A stretch of DNA of 64,000 nucleotides from Ottowia thiooxydans DSM 14619 (lineage in GTDB: Bacteria; Pseudomonadota; Gammaproteobacteria; Burkholderiales; Burkholderiaceae_C). Under the pieces are notes generated by a model. The model had not been told where the DNA came from and did not search any database. It worked only from the letters and a program-made list of their open reading frames with translations. The translations under genes were made by a program, and so were the position numbers. Positions 27,747-36,136 of the stretch are shown here, piece after piece. The first letter of the stretch is position 1; the number at the start of each line of letters is the position of its first letter. Location of the stretch: NCBI RefSeq assembly GCF_000422885.1, contig NZ_AUGX01000014.1, positions 1 to 64,000 of the forward strand, in the 5' to 3' direction.

Positions 27747-28645
27747 CAGGCCATACGATCACTATCACTGGAGCCTCTGGCAAATTGGGGCGCGCGATCT
27801 CCGAGGAACTGGCTAGTCGTGTGCCAGTGTCTCTCGTCACCCTGGGCACGCGCTCGCCGGAAAGTCTGCAAGCTTTTGGGGCTTCTGGCTACCGCGTGAT
27901 GCCGGTAAATTTTGACGAGCCAAGTTCCGTGGAAGAGGCATTCCGGGGCGCTGCCGCGATGTTGTTGATCTGCGGTCACGGTAGCAATGAAACCCGCATA
28001 CGCCAGCACATGGACGCCATAGACGCCGCCAAGCGTTGCAGCACCGGGCGCATCTACTACACGAGCTTCACCAACCCCACTAAAGCTAGTTTGTTCCCGT
28101 TCGCCAAAGTGCATGAAGCGAGTGAAGCGCACGCCCGCGCGAGCGGTCTAAGGTACACGTTCCTGCGCAACAACCACTACGCCGAGAATCTGGAAACTGC
28201 ATTGCAGCGCGCTCACACTTCCGGTGAACTTTCGCTTCCTGGTGCGAGAGGGAAGGTCGCCTATATCGCACGCCAAGACGTGGCTGCCGCAACGGCGGGG
28301 GCGCTTGCCTTGAGCCAGGTAGAAGCATCGTACGAGCTGTCTGGGCCTGAAGCCTTGGATCTCTTTGAAGTAGCCGATCTGGCATCCGAGGCATGGGGGC
28401 GAAAGATCACAGCTCGGGATATGCCTGCAGACGAGTACCGGAGTCTTCTCATCGCCCGCGGACTTTCACCCTTCGCCGCGGAGGGGCAGGTGGGCATTCG
28501 CTTGGCATCTGGCGCAGGCGAATACGGTGAGATCACCCGAAATGCGGAACAACTCGCCGGGCGAGCTTTGCGCACCATGCGGCAATACCTGCACACCTTT
28601 TCTAGAGAAACACTGACAGAGCCTAGCCCACTTGGCCGCGTGTGA
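27743..28645 (+). CDS. NmrA-like NAD(P)-binding protein
   Basis: This 300-residue atypical short-chain dehydrogenase-like protein begins with the nucleotide-binding motif TITGASGKLGRAI. It has the NmrA/QorB layout, including YYTSFTNPTKASLFPFAKVH, RASGLRYTFLRNNHYAEN and VAYIARQDVAAATAGAL. The Tyr-x-x-x-Lys catalytic pair of classical SDRs is not evident. It could be a quinone reductase-like enzyme or a redox sensor. It is last in the ABC/thiolase operon, and its 3' end overlaps the convergent LysR gene by 23 bp. Confidence 0.82.
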   Translation: MTGHTITITGASGKLGRAISEELASRVPVSLVTLGTRSPESLQAFGASGYRVMPVNFDEPSSVEEAFRGAAAMLLICGHGSNETRIRQHMDAIDAAKRCSTGRIYYTSFTNPTKASLFPFAKVHEASEAHARASGLRYTFLRNNHYAENLETALQRAHTSGELSLPGARGKVAYIARQDVAAATAGALALSQVEASYELSGPEALDLFEVADLASEAWGRKITARDMPADEYRSLLIARGLSPFAAEGQVGIRLASGAGEYGEITRNAEQLAGRALRTMRQYLHTFSRETLTEPSPLGRV

Positions 28646-29522
28646 AACGAACGAAGCTGGCCGGTATGTCATCAAGGGCACGCCCACGCTTACTGACCAG
28701 TACGGGCTGAAGACGGGGCGGCGACCCCAGCACCGGATGAAATTCAAGCACGCCTGCCTGAATGTCCTTTTCGAACACACTGCGGCTGGCCAGGGTGAAA
28801 CAACCCCCAACGGCCAGCATTGCGCGCAAAATTTCAGTGGATCCCGCCTCGTGGAGCAGAGGCATCGCAGGGAGTACGCCAGCGTCCTGGAAAAGTTGCC
28901 GCACAGATCCCTCGTAGAGCGAACCACGCCGCACTGAGTAGATCGGCAACTCCGCCAGCACCGCTAACAGCGCGCGCCCACCAGGCTTGACCGTACCCGC
29001 CTTGGTCACCCAACCCAGCGGTTCGTTGAAGCGGGCATGGAGTGTCATCGTGCCATCGGCCGCGGCCCCAGCGAGAAAGGCGCAGTCAACCTCTTCCTCT
29101 ATCAGCAGATTCTTTACTTCCTCGCTCGTGCCCGTGCGCACCGTAAGACAAACGCCGCGGTTTTCTCGAATGAACCCGGAGAGCAGACGGGGCACCAGAT
29201 TGGCAGTCGAGGTATGGAAGGCTCCAACGCGCAAAAGGGGGCGCCCATGTACATCCTGCTGAATCGCCGCGATGGCTTGGGCGGCTACGCGCAACAGGTC
29301 GCGACAGCCCGGTAGCAGGGCTTCCCCTGCGCCGGTGAGACTCACACCGCGGTTGTGTCGGCGCAGCAAGACCACGCCGGCTTTCGCCTCAAGTTGGGCT
29401 ATGTGCGCTGAAACGTTCGACTGAGTTGTGTCCAGCGCCAATGCTGCGCGCGAAAAACTGCGCGTGTTAGCCACAGCCACAAAGTGGCGAGCACTCTCTG
29501 TGCTCAAAAGGGGAGATGACAT
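28623..29522 (-). CDS. LysR-family transcriptional regulator
   Basis: This 299-residue regulator has an N-terminal HTH, FVAVANTRSFSRAALALDTT then QSNVSAHIAQLEAKAGVVLL. The typical effector domain follows, with LLRVGAFHTSTANLVPRLL and a C-terminal periplasmic-binding-like fold. It is divergent from the GMC oxidoreductase gene at 29627, so it probably controls that gene and the downstream Bug and SDR genes. The 104-bp spacer contains short dyads such as CTAT-N5-ATAG (29557-29569), but no clear site. Confidence 0.9.
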   Translation of the reverse strand: MSSPLLSTESARHFVAVANTRSFSRAALALDTTQSNVSAHIAQLEAKAGVVLLRRHNRGVSLTGAGEALLPGCRDLLRVAAQAIAAIQQDVHGRPLLRVGAFHTSTANLVPRLLSGFIRENRGVCLTVRTGTSEEVKNLLIEEEVDCAFLAGAAADGTMTLHARFNEPLGWVTKAGTVKPGGRALLAVLAELPIYSVRRGSLYEGSVRQLFQDAGVLPAMPLLHEAGSTEILRAMLAVGGCFTLASRSVFEKDIQAGVLEFHPVLGSPPRLQPVLVSKRGRALDDIPASFVRFTRGQVG

Positions 29523-29626
29523 CCCATCAGCATATCATTTGCCCCCTCCTGGATACCTCTATTTCAGATAGCCAAAATCTCTTTTTAGGTGATCAAGATA
29601 GAGTGCATGTCCGTATCGTTCCGTAC

Positions 29627-31294
29627 ATGCAAAAAAGTTTTGACGTGATTGTGGTTGGCGCCGGATCGGCGGGCTGCATCGTCGCCCGGCGGTTATCAGA
29701 GAACCTCCATTGCCGTGTATTGCTGCTTGAAGCAGGTACGGATCCCGGACCTCTGGAGACCCCAGACATCCGACACCCCTATCCACTCTCTGCCTACGAT
29801 GCTTCGCTTCAGTGGCCTGGGTTGAAGGGCAGGGTGGTCGATGGTCCTGACCATCGCGTGGCACGCATTCCTCAGGGGCGCTTGGTGGGAGGGTCGTCTG
29901 CCATCAATGCAATGGTGGCCATGCGTGGCGTAGCCGCCGACTATGACGAGTGGCATGCCGCAGGAGCCAGCGGCTGGGCGTGGGAAGATGTGGAGCCTGC
30001 CTTTCGCAAACTGGAATCGGCGCAGCCAGCAGGGCACTGCGACGACGCCGGTTCGATCGCGGTGGCACGACAACCGCGCAGTACGGACCGACCCCTTAGC
30101 AACGCTTTGCTACAAACTTGGGGCGAGGCGGGATGGCAACGCATTGAGGACCCGAATTCTGACTTTCGAGATGGCTGCTTCATCCAACCCATGTCAATCG
30201 ATGCCTTGGGGCGCTGTTCGGCCAACCGGGCCTACCTGGGAGAGCACACGCGTGCGCGTCGCAACCTGGAGGTGCTGCCGGGTGCCCGCTGCCTGCGCGT
30301 GAAGTTGGAGGGCACACGTGTCCAAGGGGTAGACATCGAAGTGAATGGCGAGTTGCGCGAAGTCGCCGCTCCCCAGGTGTTTCTGTGCGCAGGGGCCTTG
30401 CAGACACCCGCCATACTTTTGCGATCGGGTGTGGGTGACGCTGCGACGCTTCAGCGGTTGGGTATTCGAATCGCGGCGCCTCTGCCGGCCGTGGGCCGCA
30501 ACTTGCAGAACCATGGAGCTATTCCTTTAGGCGTGTCTCTGCGCGGCCGTACCACCTTACCGCCCCATCTGCCAACGGCCCACGCGGCCCTGCGCCTTTC
30601 TTCTGGAGAGCATCCTTCATCGGGGGATACCTACTTCTCCGTCTGGGACCGGGCCGCATGGCATGCCGCCGGCGGGCACATTGCCGTACTCAATGTGGTG
30701 CTGCACCGGCCGTTGTCAGCGGGATCTGTCACCTTGAGCAGCGCAGACCCGGCGCAGGCACCCGTGGTGAACTTCAACATGTTGGACCACCCGAGTGATG
30801 TGCGCCGCCTCGCCTTGGCTGTACGCAAGGCCTTGGACTTTCTGGATAGCGCCTCAGTCCGGGCCATTCGCGATGAGGTTGGCTTGGTAAAAATGGGGCG
30901 GGCTGCTTCGTGGATGGGCATGCGAACACCTTGGACCCGTGCGGCCAGCGGGGCATTGGGCTCGGCCGCGTGGGTCTCTCCCAGGCTGCTTCGTCCTCTG
31001 CATCCGCTCGCACTCAAACCGCTACCTCTGCCGTTCCTTGCGGGAGTAGACGACGCAGGCGCGTGCGCTGCGCTGCGCTCTGCGCTGGCTCTGCAATACC
31101 ACCAGGTTGGTACCTGCGCAATGGGTACATCGGAGTTCGACTCGGTGACCGCGCCCAACGGAAGCGTTCACGGCGTGATCGGGTTGCACGTCGCGGATGC
31201 GTCTGCGCTGCCAGCGGTTCCGCGTGCCAACACCAATCTACCAGTGATGATGGCCGCTGAAAGGATCTCGGCCATGTTTATAAACCGGAACTGA
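29627..31294 (+). CDS. GMC-family FAD oxidoreductase (choline dehydrogenase-like)
   Basis: This 555-residue flavoprotein of the glucose-methanol-choline family oxidises an alcohol. It has the ADP-binding motif VVGAGSAGCIVARRLSE, the GMC signature region PQGRLVGGSSAINAMVAMRG, the second signature LCAGALQTPAILLRSGVG, and the C-terminal catalytic blocks YHQVGTCAMG and RANTNLPVMMAAERIS. I start it at ATG 29627, where the FAD motif begins; the in-frame extension to 29516 overlaps the LysR start. It is followed by a Bug binding protein and an SDR on the same strand, consistent with uptake and stepwise oxidation of an alcohol or sugar-like compound. Confidence 0.9.
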   Translation: MQKSFDVIVVGAGSAGCIVARRLSENLHCRVLLLEAGTDPGPLETPDIRHPYPLSAYDASLQWPGLKGRVVDGPDHRVARIPQGRLVGGSSAINAMVAMRGVAADYDEWHAAGASGWAWEDVEPAFRKLESAQPAGHCDDAGSIAVARQPRSTDRPLSNALLQTWGEAGWQRIEDPNSDFRDGCFIQPMSIDALGRCSANRAYLGEHTRARRNLEVLPGARCLRVKLEGTRVQGVDIEVNGELREVAAPQVFLCAGALQTPAILLRSGVGDAATLQRLGIRIAAPLPAVGRNLQNHGAIPLGVSLRGRTTLPPHLPTAHAALRLSSGEHPSSGDTYFSVWDRAAWHAAGGHIAVLNVVLHRPLSAGSVTLSSADPAQAPVVNFNMLDHPSDVRRLALAVRKALDFLDSASVRAIRDEVGLVKMGRAASWMGMRTPWTRAASGALGSAAWVSPRLLRPLHPLALKPLPLPFLAGVDDAGACAALRSALALQYHQVGTCAMGTSEFDSVTAPNGSVHGVIGLHVADASALPAVPRANTNLPVMMAAERISAMFINRN

Positions 31295-31330
31295 CTCCGG
31301 TCCCTCTTTGCACATTCCAAAGGAGACAAA

Positions 31331-32326
31331 ATGATGAAACGCCGAATTTTTATAGGGGGCCTCGCCTCTGTTGCGGGTGCCGCCGTCGTACCGGCGAGGG
31401 CTCAGGCCTATCCCGACAAACCAGTCAAGGCCTTACTCGGATTGAGCGCAGGAGGGGGGGCGGACGCGCTTTCGCGCGTGCTCTTCAGAAGCCTGGAGTC
31501 GCATTTGCGGCAACCCATCGTGCTGGAGAACCGGCCAGGGGCTGGGACAACGCTGGCGGCCGAAGCGGTGGCTCGCTCTGATCCCGACGGCCAAACCATT
31601 TACGTGGCTACCGGCAGCTACGTTACGAGCGGGGTGCTACTGCAGCAAAGGGGCACTGCGCTACAACGCACGGGGATTGATTTGTTCTCCTCGCTGGCAC
31701 CTGTGAGCTTGATGTTCACGGCGCCATATTGTGTGGCGGTGAATGGCACATCAGACATTCGCACTATTGAAGATCTGCTGACGCTGGCCCGCCGGGCGCC
31801 CGGTCAGGTGACGTATGCGTCCTCGGGCATGGGCAGCCAACCCCATTTCGCGGGAGAGCTATTTCAGGTTCTAACGCGCACAAAGCTATTGCATGTGCCT
31901 TATCGAGGTCTTGGCCCGGCCATCATCGATGTGCTCGGAGGCCAGGTGCAACTGGTCTTCTCCGACATGAACTCCGTGTTTCCGCGCCACCGCAGTGGCG
32001 AGTTGAGAATTCTCGCGGTCACCGGGCGCGCCCGCGCAGCGCTCGCACCGAACATACCGACCATGGCTGAAGCAGGCGTAGCCGGCATGGACATCTCGGC
32101 ATGGCAGGGCTATTTAGTGCCCTCACGTACACCGCGAGAGCGCATTGATGTGCTGAGCTCCGCTATCCGGCGCAGTCTTGCTGAACCCGCTGTACGCGAC
32201 AAAGTGCTGGAGAACGCCGGTGTGCCAGCTGATGCCACCCCGGAACACTTCCTCGCTTTCCTGGAAAAGGAACGCCAGCTCTACCGAAAGCTGGCAAGCG
32301 ATGCCGGTATCAAGGCCGATTCGTGA
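31331..32326 (+). CDS. Bug/TctC-family periplasmic solute-binding protein
   Basis: This 331-residue protein with a signal sequence (MMKRRIFIGGLASVAGAAVV, then PARAQA) may be Tat-like because of the RR pair. The Bug framework reads YPDKPVKALLGLSAGGGADA, IVLENRPGAGTTLAAEAVA, LHVPYRGLGPAIIDVLGGQV and a C-terminal LVPSRTPRE. The usual I-V-P-F/Y before AGG is replaced by LLGLS, an uncommon pocket sequence. An AGGAGA site precedes the start. It lies 36 bp after the GMC gene and 37 bp before an SDR gene. Confidence 0.87.
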   Translation: MMKRRIFIGGLASVAGAAVVPARAQAYPDKPVKALLGLSAGGGADALSRVLFRSLESHLRQPIVLENRPGAGTTLAAEAVARSDPDGQTIYVATGSYVTSGVLLQQRGTALQRTGIDLFSSLAPVSLMFTAPYCVAVNGTSDIRTIEDLLTLARRAPGQVTYASSGMGSQPHFAGELFQVLTRTKLLHVPYRGLGPAIIDVLGGQVQLVFSDMNSVFPRHRSGELRILAVTGRARAALAPNIPTMAEAGVAGMDISAWQGYLVPSRTPRERIDVLSSAIRRSLAEPAVRDKVLENAGVPADATPEHFLAFLEKERQLYRKLASDAGIKADS

Positions 32327-32363
32327 GCGCCCCATTCTTTCTCGATCCAACGCCAGTCACTCC

Positions 32364-33125
32364 ATGATTCAGTACGATTTCTCCGGCCAGACGGCCATTA
32401 TTACCGGGGCCGCCAGCGGCGTAGGCTTGCATACTGCCCGGCGCCTGCACGATAGCGGCGCGCGCATAAGCCTTTGGGACATTGACGCTGCTGCCCTGTC
32501 ACGGGCCGCGCAAGAACTGGGCAGCGGCGATCGGGTTGACACCCGTGTGGTCGATGTCTGCCAGAAGGAAAGCATCCTTGTGGCCACCCGCGAGGTTCTG
32601 AAGCGTTGGGCTCGTATCGACATCCTCATCAACAACGCCGGCATCATCCGCCCCCCCAGCGTACTGGCAGAAGTCTCGCTGAAGGACTGGCAAGACGTGC
32701 TGGACATCAACCTGACCGGCACCTTCTTGTGCTGCCAAGCGGTCATACCGCATATGGCAGAGGTGGGCTATGGCCGCGTGGTCAACATTGGCTCTACCTC
32801 GGGCAAGGAAGGTAACCCCTTCACGCCCGCCTATTCCGCCGCCAAGGCCGGGGTGATGGCCATGACGAAGAGCTTGGCCAAGGAGTTCGCCAAGCAGGGC
32901 GTGCTGGTGAACTGCGTCGCACCCACCGTTCTCGATACCCCCATGACACGCCGCAATATTGAAATCGCACCCGAACGCACGCAGAAGCTGCTGGAGAAGA
33001 TTCCAATGGGTCGTTTCGGCCAGGTGGATGAACTGGCCACCATGCTTTTATGGCTATCGTCCAGCGAGTGCAGCTTCAGTACTGGCGCAGTATTTGACTT
33101 GTCCGGGGGACGGGCGACGTACTAG
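32364..33125 (+). CDS. Short-chain dehydrogenase/reductase
   Basis: This 253-residue classical SDR has the cofactor motif IITGAASGVGLHTA, the NNAG motif in ILINNAGIIRPP, the catalytic serine in VVNIGSTSGKEG and the Tyr-x-x-x-Lys pair in YSAAKAGVMAM. It resembles 3-oxoacyl-ACP reductase-like sugar or alcohol dehydrogenases. I start it at ATG 32364; the longer frame overlaps the Bug gene. It is third in the GMC-Bug-SDR cluster and convergent, with a 7-bp gap, to the cyclase gene. Confidence 0.9.
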   Translation: MIQYDFSGQTAIITGAASGVGLHTARRLHDSGARISLWDIDAAALSRAAQELGSGDRVDTRVVDVCQKESILVATREVLKRWARIDILINNAGIIRPPSVLAEVSLKDWQDVLDINLTGTFLCCQAVIPHMAEVGYGRVVNIGSTSGKEGNPFTPAYSAAKAGVMAMTKSLAKEFAKQGVLVNCVAPTVLDTPMTRRNIEIAPERTQKLLEKIPMGRFGQVDELATMLLWLSSSECSFSTGAVFDLSGGRATY

Positions 33126-33132
33126 GGCGCAA

Positions 33133-33939
33133 TCACTCACCAAAGAAGATCGCCACGGCTCGTGTCCACCCGGCTGAGGCGGCGCGTATCTTGTGTGGAA
33201 AGCAGGAGATATGAAAGCCGCTCGCTGGCAGGGCTTCCAGGTTGTGCAGTTTCTCAAGATGGCAATAGCCGATGTCCCGACCAGCCTTATGGCCTTCCCA
33301 AATCACGCTAGCGTCTTTTGAGGCCGCATATTTTTCCGCAGTGTAGACAAAGGGTGCGTCCCAGCTCCAGCCATCTGTGCCTGTCACGCGGATGCCGCGC
33401 TCCAGCAAATACATAGTCGCTTCATAGCCCATGCCACACCCGGAGGTCACGTAATCCGGATGGCCATAACGCATGCCCGCCCGGGTGTTGATCACCACGA
33501 TCTCCATGGGGCTGAGGGTATGACCTATGCGCTTCAGTTCGGCTTCAACATCCGCGGCCTGCACCACATACCCGTCCGCGAAGTGGCGAAAGTCCAGTTT
33601 CACACCCGGTTGGAAGCACCACTCCAGCGGTACCTCATGGATGGTCATTGACGGTTGGCTTTCGCCGAGCTTGCCGTCCATGGTGGAATGAAAATGGTAG
33701 GGCGCGTCAAGATGCGTGCCGTTGTGAGTGGTGAGCGATATTTTTTCCAACGCCCAACCCTCTCCATCAGGCAGATCACCAGGCTGCAGGCCGGGAAAAA
33801 ATGCGGTGGCCTCGTCCAGTGTGTCTTTGTGGGTCAGGTAGTTGATCTTCGGCGCGTAGGCGGGCGGGTCAGAGACCACATCGTTTTCAAGAAAGATAGA
33901 GAGATCGACAAAACGTGGTTTCATTAACCGAGGGTCCAT
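33133..33939 (-). CDS. Cyclase-family (kynurenine formamidase-like) hydrolase
   Basis: This 268-residue protein belongs to the cyclase/KynB-like metal-dependent hydrolase family. The family signature HNGTHLDAPYHF gives the metal-binding His-x-Gly-Thr-His-x-Asp, and a late His in ALPASGFHISCFP is conserved. Members include kynurenine formamidase, isatin hydrolase and uncharacterised amidases or lactonases. Two in-frame ATGs (33939 and 33924) are possible. It is the last gene of the minus-strand series downstream of the fumarylacetoacetase-like operon, separated from the Bug gene by a repeat-rich gap. Confidence 0.85.
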   Translation of the reverse strand: MDPRLMKPRFVDLSIFLENDVVSDPPAYAPKINYLTHKDTLDEATAFFPGLQPGDLPDGEGWALEKISLTTHNGTHLDAPYHFHSTMDGKLGESQPSMTIHEVPLEWCFQPGVKLDFRHFADGYVVQAADVEAELKRIGHTLSPMEIVVINTRAGMRYGHPDYVTSGCGMGYEATMYLLERGIRVTGTDGWSWDAPFVYTAEKYAASKDASVIWEGHKAGRDIGYCHLEKLHNLEALPASGFHISCFPHKIRAASAGWTRAVAIFFGE

Positions 33940-34128
33940 GGGAGGCTTTCTTTAGCTCTCGATAGAGGCAAGTCAAGCGGCCGTTCATTGAAGGCCGCTC
34001 AACCAGCCCCTCCGCAGAGAAAAATAATTCAATTGACCAGTTATTGGTCCGACACGTTGATGTAATAACCGTTCGCCCTGAGGTTCTATGGTTTCGGTCA
34101 AACTGTGAGTGGCGTTGAAACAAAAATA

Positions 34129-34188
34129 CCGTTCGGGTTGAGCTTGTCGAAACCTTGCGCAACGCTTCGACAAGCTCAGCGCGAACGG
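34129..34188. repeat. REP-like inverted repeat (CCGTTCGGGTTGAGC...)
   Basis: CCGTTCGGGTTGAGCTTGTC and GACAAGCTCAGCGCGAACGG form a long imperfect hairpin around CGAAACCTTGCGCAACGCTT. The same family is at 16909-16990. A further half site, CCGTTCGCCCTGAGG, lies at about 34069. Confidence 0.8.
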
Positions 34189-34207
34189 ATTTTTTGAACC
34201 TATCCAA

Positions 34208-34264
34208 GGGCTTAGACCCTTCTCAGGGCGACCGAAACTCAAACTTCATAGGTCGTATTAATAG
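34208..34264. repeat. 57-bp dispersed repeat, copy 1
   Basis: Starts GGGCTTAGACCCTTCTCAGG and ends AATAG. It aligns over its whole length with 47235-47292 (roughly four fifths identical by eye), and both copies lie just after a CCGTTCG...TTGTCGAA palindrome. Confidence 0.65.
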
Positions 34265-34276
34265 AGCGCGACGCGC

Positions 34277-35272
34277 TTATTCAGCCTTGATGTCGTAATC
34301 CTTGACCACCTTGGCCCAAGCTTTCGCATCTTCCGCAAGAAAAGCCTGGAATTCGCGGATGGAGCCACCCGCAGGGACCAAACCCAGGTCGGTCAGGCGC
34401 TTGCGGAATTCTTCGGAATCTATGATCTGCTGAGAGATGCCTGCAATCTTGTTGATCGCCGCAGCGGGGGTGCCTTTGGCAGCCAGGATGCCATGCCAGG
34501 AGTCACCCACAAAGCCTGGGTACACGTCTGCAATCGGCGGCACGCCTGGAAGGGCTGCCACGCTTTTCAGCGAAGACACGCCAAGTGCGCGCAGCTTGCC
34601 GGCCTTGAGCTGGCCCATAGCCGTGGTGCTCGGTTCAAACGATACATCCACATTGCCGTTCATCACATCGATCAGGCCGCCATCCTTGTAGGGCACGTGG
34701 GTCATGCTGATTCCGGCGGAACTCAAGAAGCGCGCCATCGCCACATGGGTGGAGATGCCTATGCCATAGCTGGCGTAGTTCATCTTGCCTGGCTTGTCCT
34801 TGCCGGCTTGCACCAACTGCTGAACTGACTTGATAGGCGAATTGGCGGACACCACCATCACCAGCGGCACAGACAGGATGCGACTGACAGGCATCAAATC
34901 TTCAGCCTTATAGGGAAGGCTCTTGTAGATATACGGGTTGATGGAAGTGGTGTTGGACACCGTATACAGCAGGGTGTAGCCATCAGCCGGCGCGGCCAGT
35001 ACGGCCTGTGTGCCGATGATGGTGGCGGCGCCCGGTTTGTTGTCAATGACGACCGGCTGGCCAACGGCCTTCGAAAGCTGCTCTCCCCACACGCGGGAAA
35101 TCACATCAGGCGAGCTGCCGGCGCCAAAGGGCACGACGACGCGGATTGGCCTGTCCGGGAAGGCGCCTTGTGCCCAGCTTGCGCCAGCAACGGCCAGCCC
35201 CGCGATCATCGCAAGGGCAGAACGCCGGTTTGAGGTGAATGCGGCGAACTTCGAAGTCTTGACTGATTTCAT
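34277..35272 (-). CDS. Bug/TctC-family periplasmic solute-binding protein
   Basis: This 331-residue protein has an extended signal peptide region (residues 1 to about 34, with RRSALAMIAGLAVAGASWAQ). The Bug framework is FPDRPIRVVVPFGAGSSPDV, QPVVIDNKPGAATIIGTQAV, THVPYKDGGLIDVMNGNVDV and LAAKGTP. It lies 65 bp after the SDR gene of the fumarylacetoacetase operon on the same strand. It may bring in the substrate of that operon. The ligand is unknown. Confidence 0.88.
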   Translation of the reverse strand: MKSVKTSKFAAFTSNRRSALAMIAGLAVAGASWAQGAFPDRPIRVVVPFGAGSSPDVISRVWGEQLSKAVGQPVVIDNKPGAATIIGTQAVLAAPADGYTLLYTVSNTTSINPYIYKSLPYKAEDLMPVSRILSVPLVMVVSANSPIKSVQQLVQAGKDKPGKMNYASYGIGISTHVAMARFLSSAGISMTHVPYKDGGLIDVMNGNVDVSFEPSTTAMGQLKAGKLRALGVSSLKSVAALPGVPPIADVYPGFVGDSWHGILAAKGTPAAAINKIAGISQQIIDSEEFRKRLTDLGLVPAGGSIREFQAFLAEDAKAWAKVVKDYDIKAE

Positions 35273-35337
35273 ACGTGTCTCCTGTAGTAGCGCTATGTGG
35301 AAAAAAGGGGTAAGGAACGGATGTGGATCACACCTGC

Positions 35338-36108
35338 TTAGGCAGACGCCACTTCGCCAGCGCCGCCATAGGCGGACCAGCCACCATCTACAGGCAGGAC
35401 GACGCCGGTGACGTAGCTGGCGGCGTCTGACAGCAGGAAGCTGGCAGCAGCGGTTACCTCATGGACCTTGCCGAAACGGGCCAAAGGCGTGCGGCCTTCC
35501 AGTCGTGCGACATCAATCTTTTTATCGGCCTTGAGTTGCGCAACCATGGGGGTGTCAATGTAGGCGGGTGCGATGGCATTCACACGTACTGATGAGCCGC
35601 CCCACTCGCATGCAAGGGTGCGCGTCAGGTGGGCAACCGCCGCTTTGGCCGGGCCATAGGCATGCCGGCGTGGCGCAGCACTTAAGCCTTGGATCGATGA
35701 CACATTGACGATAGCGCCGGAACGCTGTGCCACCAGAATGCGCCCCACAGCACGGCAAGCCAGGAAGGTGCCGCGCAGGTTGGTGTCAACGATTTTTTGC
35801 CAGGTGTCGATGTCGATGTCCAGTGCTTTGGCAACTTGGTCAGCCACCCCTGCGCAATGAAACATGCCATCAAGGCCGTTCATGCTGCGTTCAGCGGACG
35901 CGGCCAACGCTTCGCAGTCGGCTTCTAAAGTCACATCGCAGGCGGCAACGCCTGCAGCGCCAACGTCTTTGCCTGCCTTGTGAAGCGAAGGCCCCTCCAG
36001 GTCGGCCAAAAACACCATTGCGCCCGCCTGGCGGAACGCTTTCGCAGCGCCATAGCCGATGCCGCTGGCGGCTCCGGTGACGATGAGCTTTTTGCCTGTG
36101 AGGTTCAT
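35338..36108 (-). CDS. Short-chain dehydrogenase/reductase
   Basis: This 256-residue SDR has TGAASGIGYGAAKAF at the N-terminus, CAGVADQVAKA in the NAG position, VNVSSIQGLSAAPR with the catalytic serine and YGPAKAAVAHL with Tyr-x-x-x-Lys. I start it at ATG 36108 (MNLTGKK); the upstream frame to 36201 overlaps the lactonase gene. Neighbours are a lactonase and a fumarylacetoacetase-like hydrolase, so it may oxidise a sugar or sugar acid. Confidence 0.9.
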   Translation of the reverse strand: MNLTGKKLIVTGAASGIGYGAAKAFRQAGAMVFLADLEGPSLHKAGKDVGAAGVAACDVTLEADCEALAASAERSMNGLDGMFHCAGVADQVAKALDIDIDTWQKIVDTNLRGTFLACRAVGRILVAQRSGAIVNVSSIQGLSAAPRRHAYGPAKAAVAHLTRTLACEWGGSSVRVNAIAPAYIDTPMVAQLKADKKIDVARLEGRTPLARFGKVHEVTAAASFLLSDAASYVTGVVLPVDGGWSAYGGAGEVASA

Positions 36109-36136
36109 GGTTGTCTCGTGCCTGGGTGTTCGGGGC

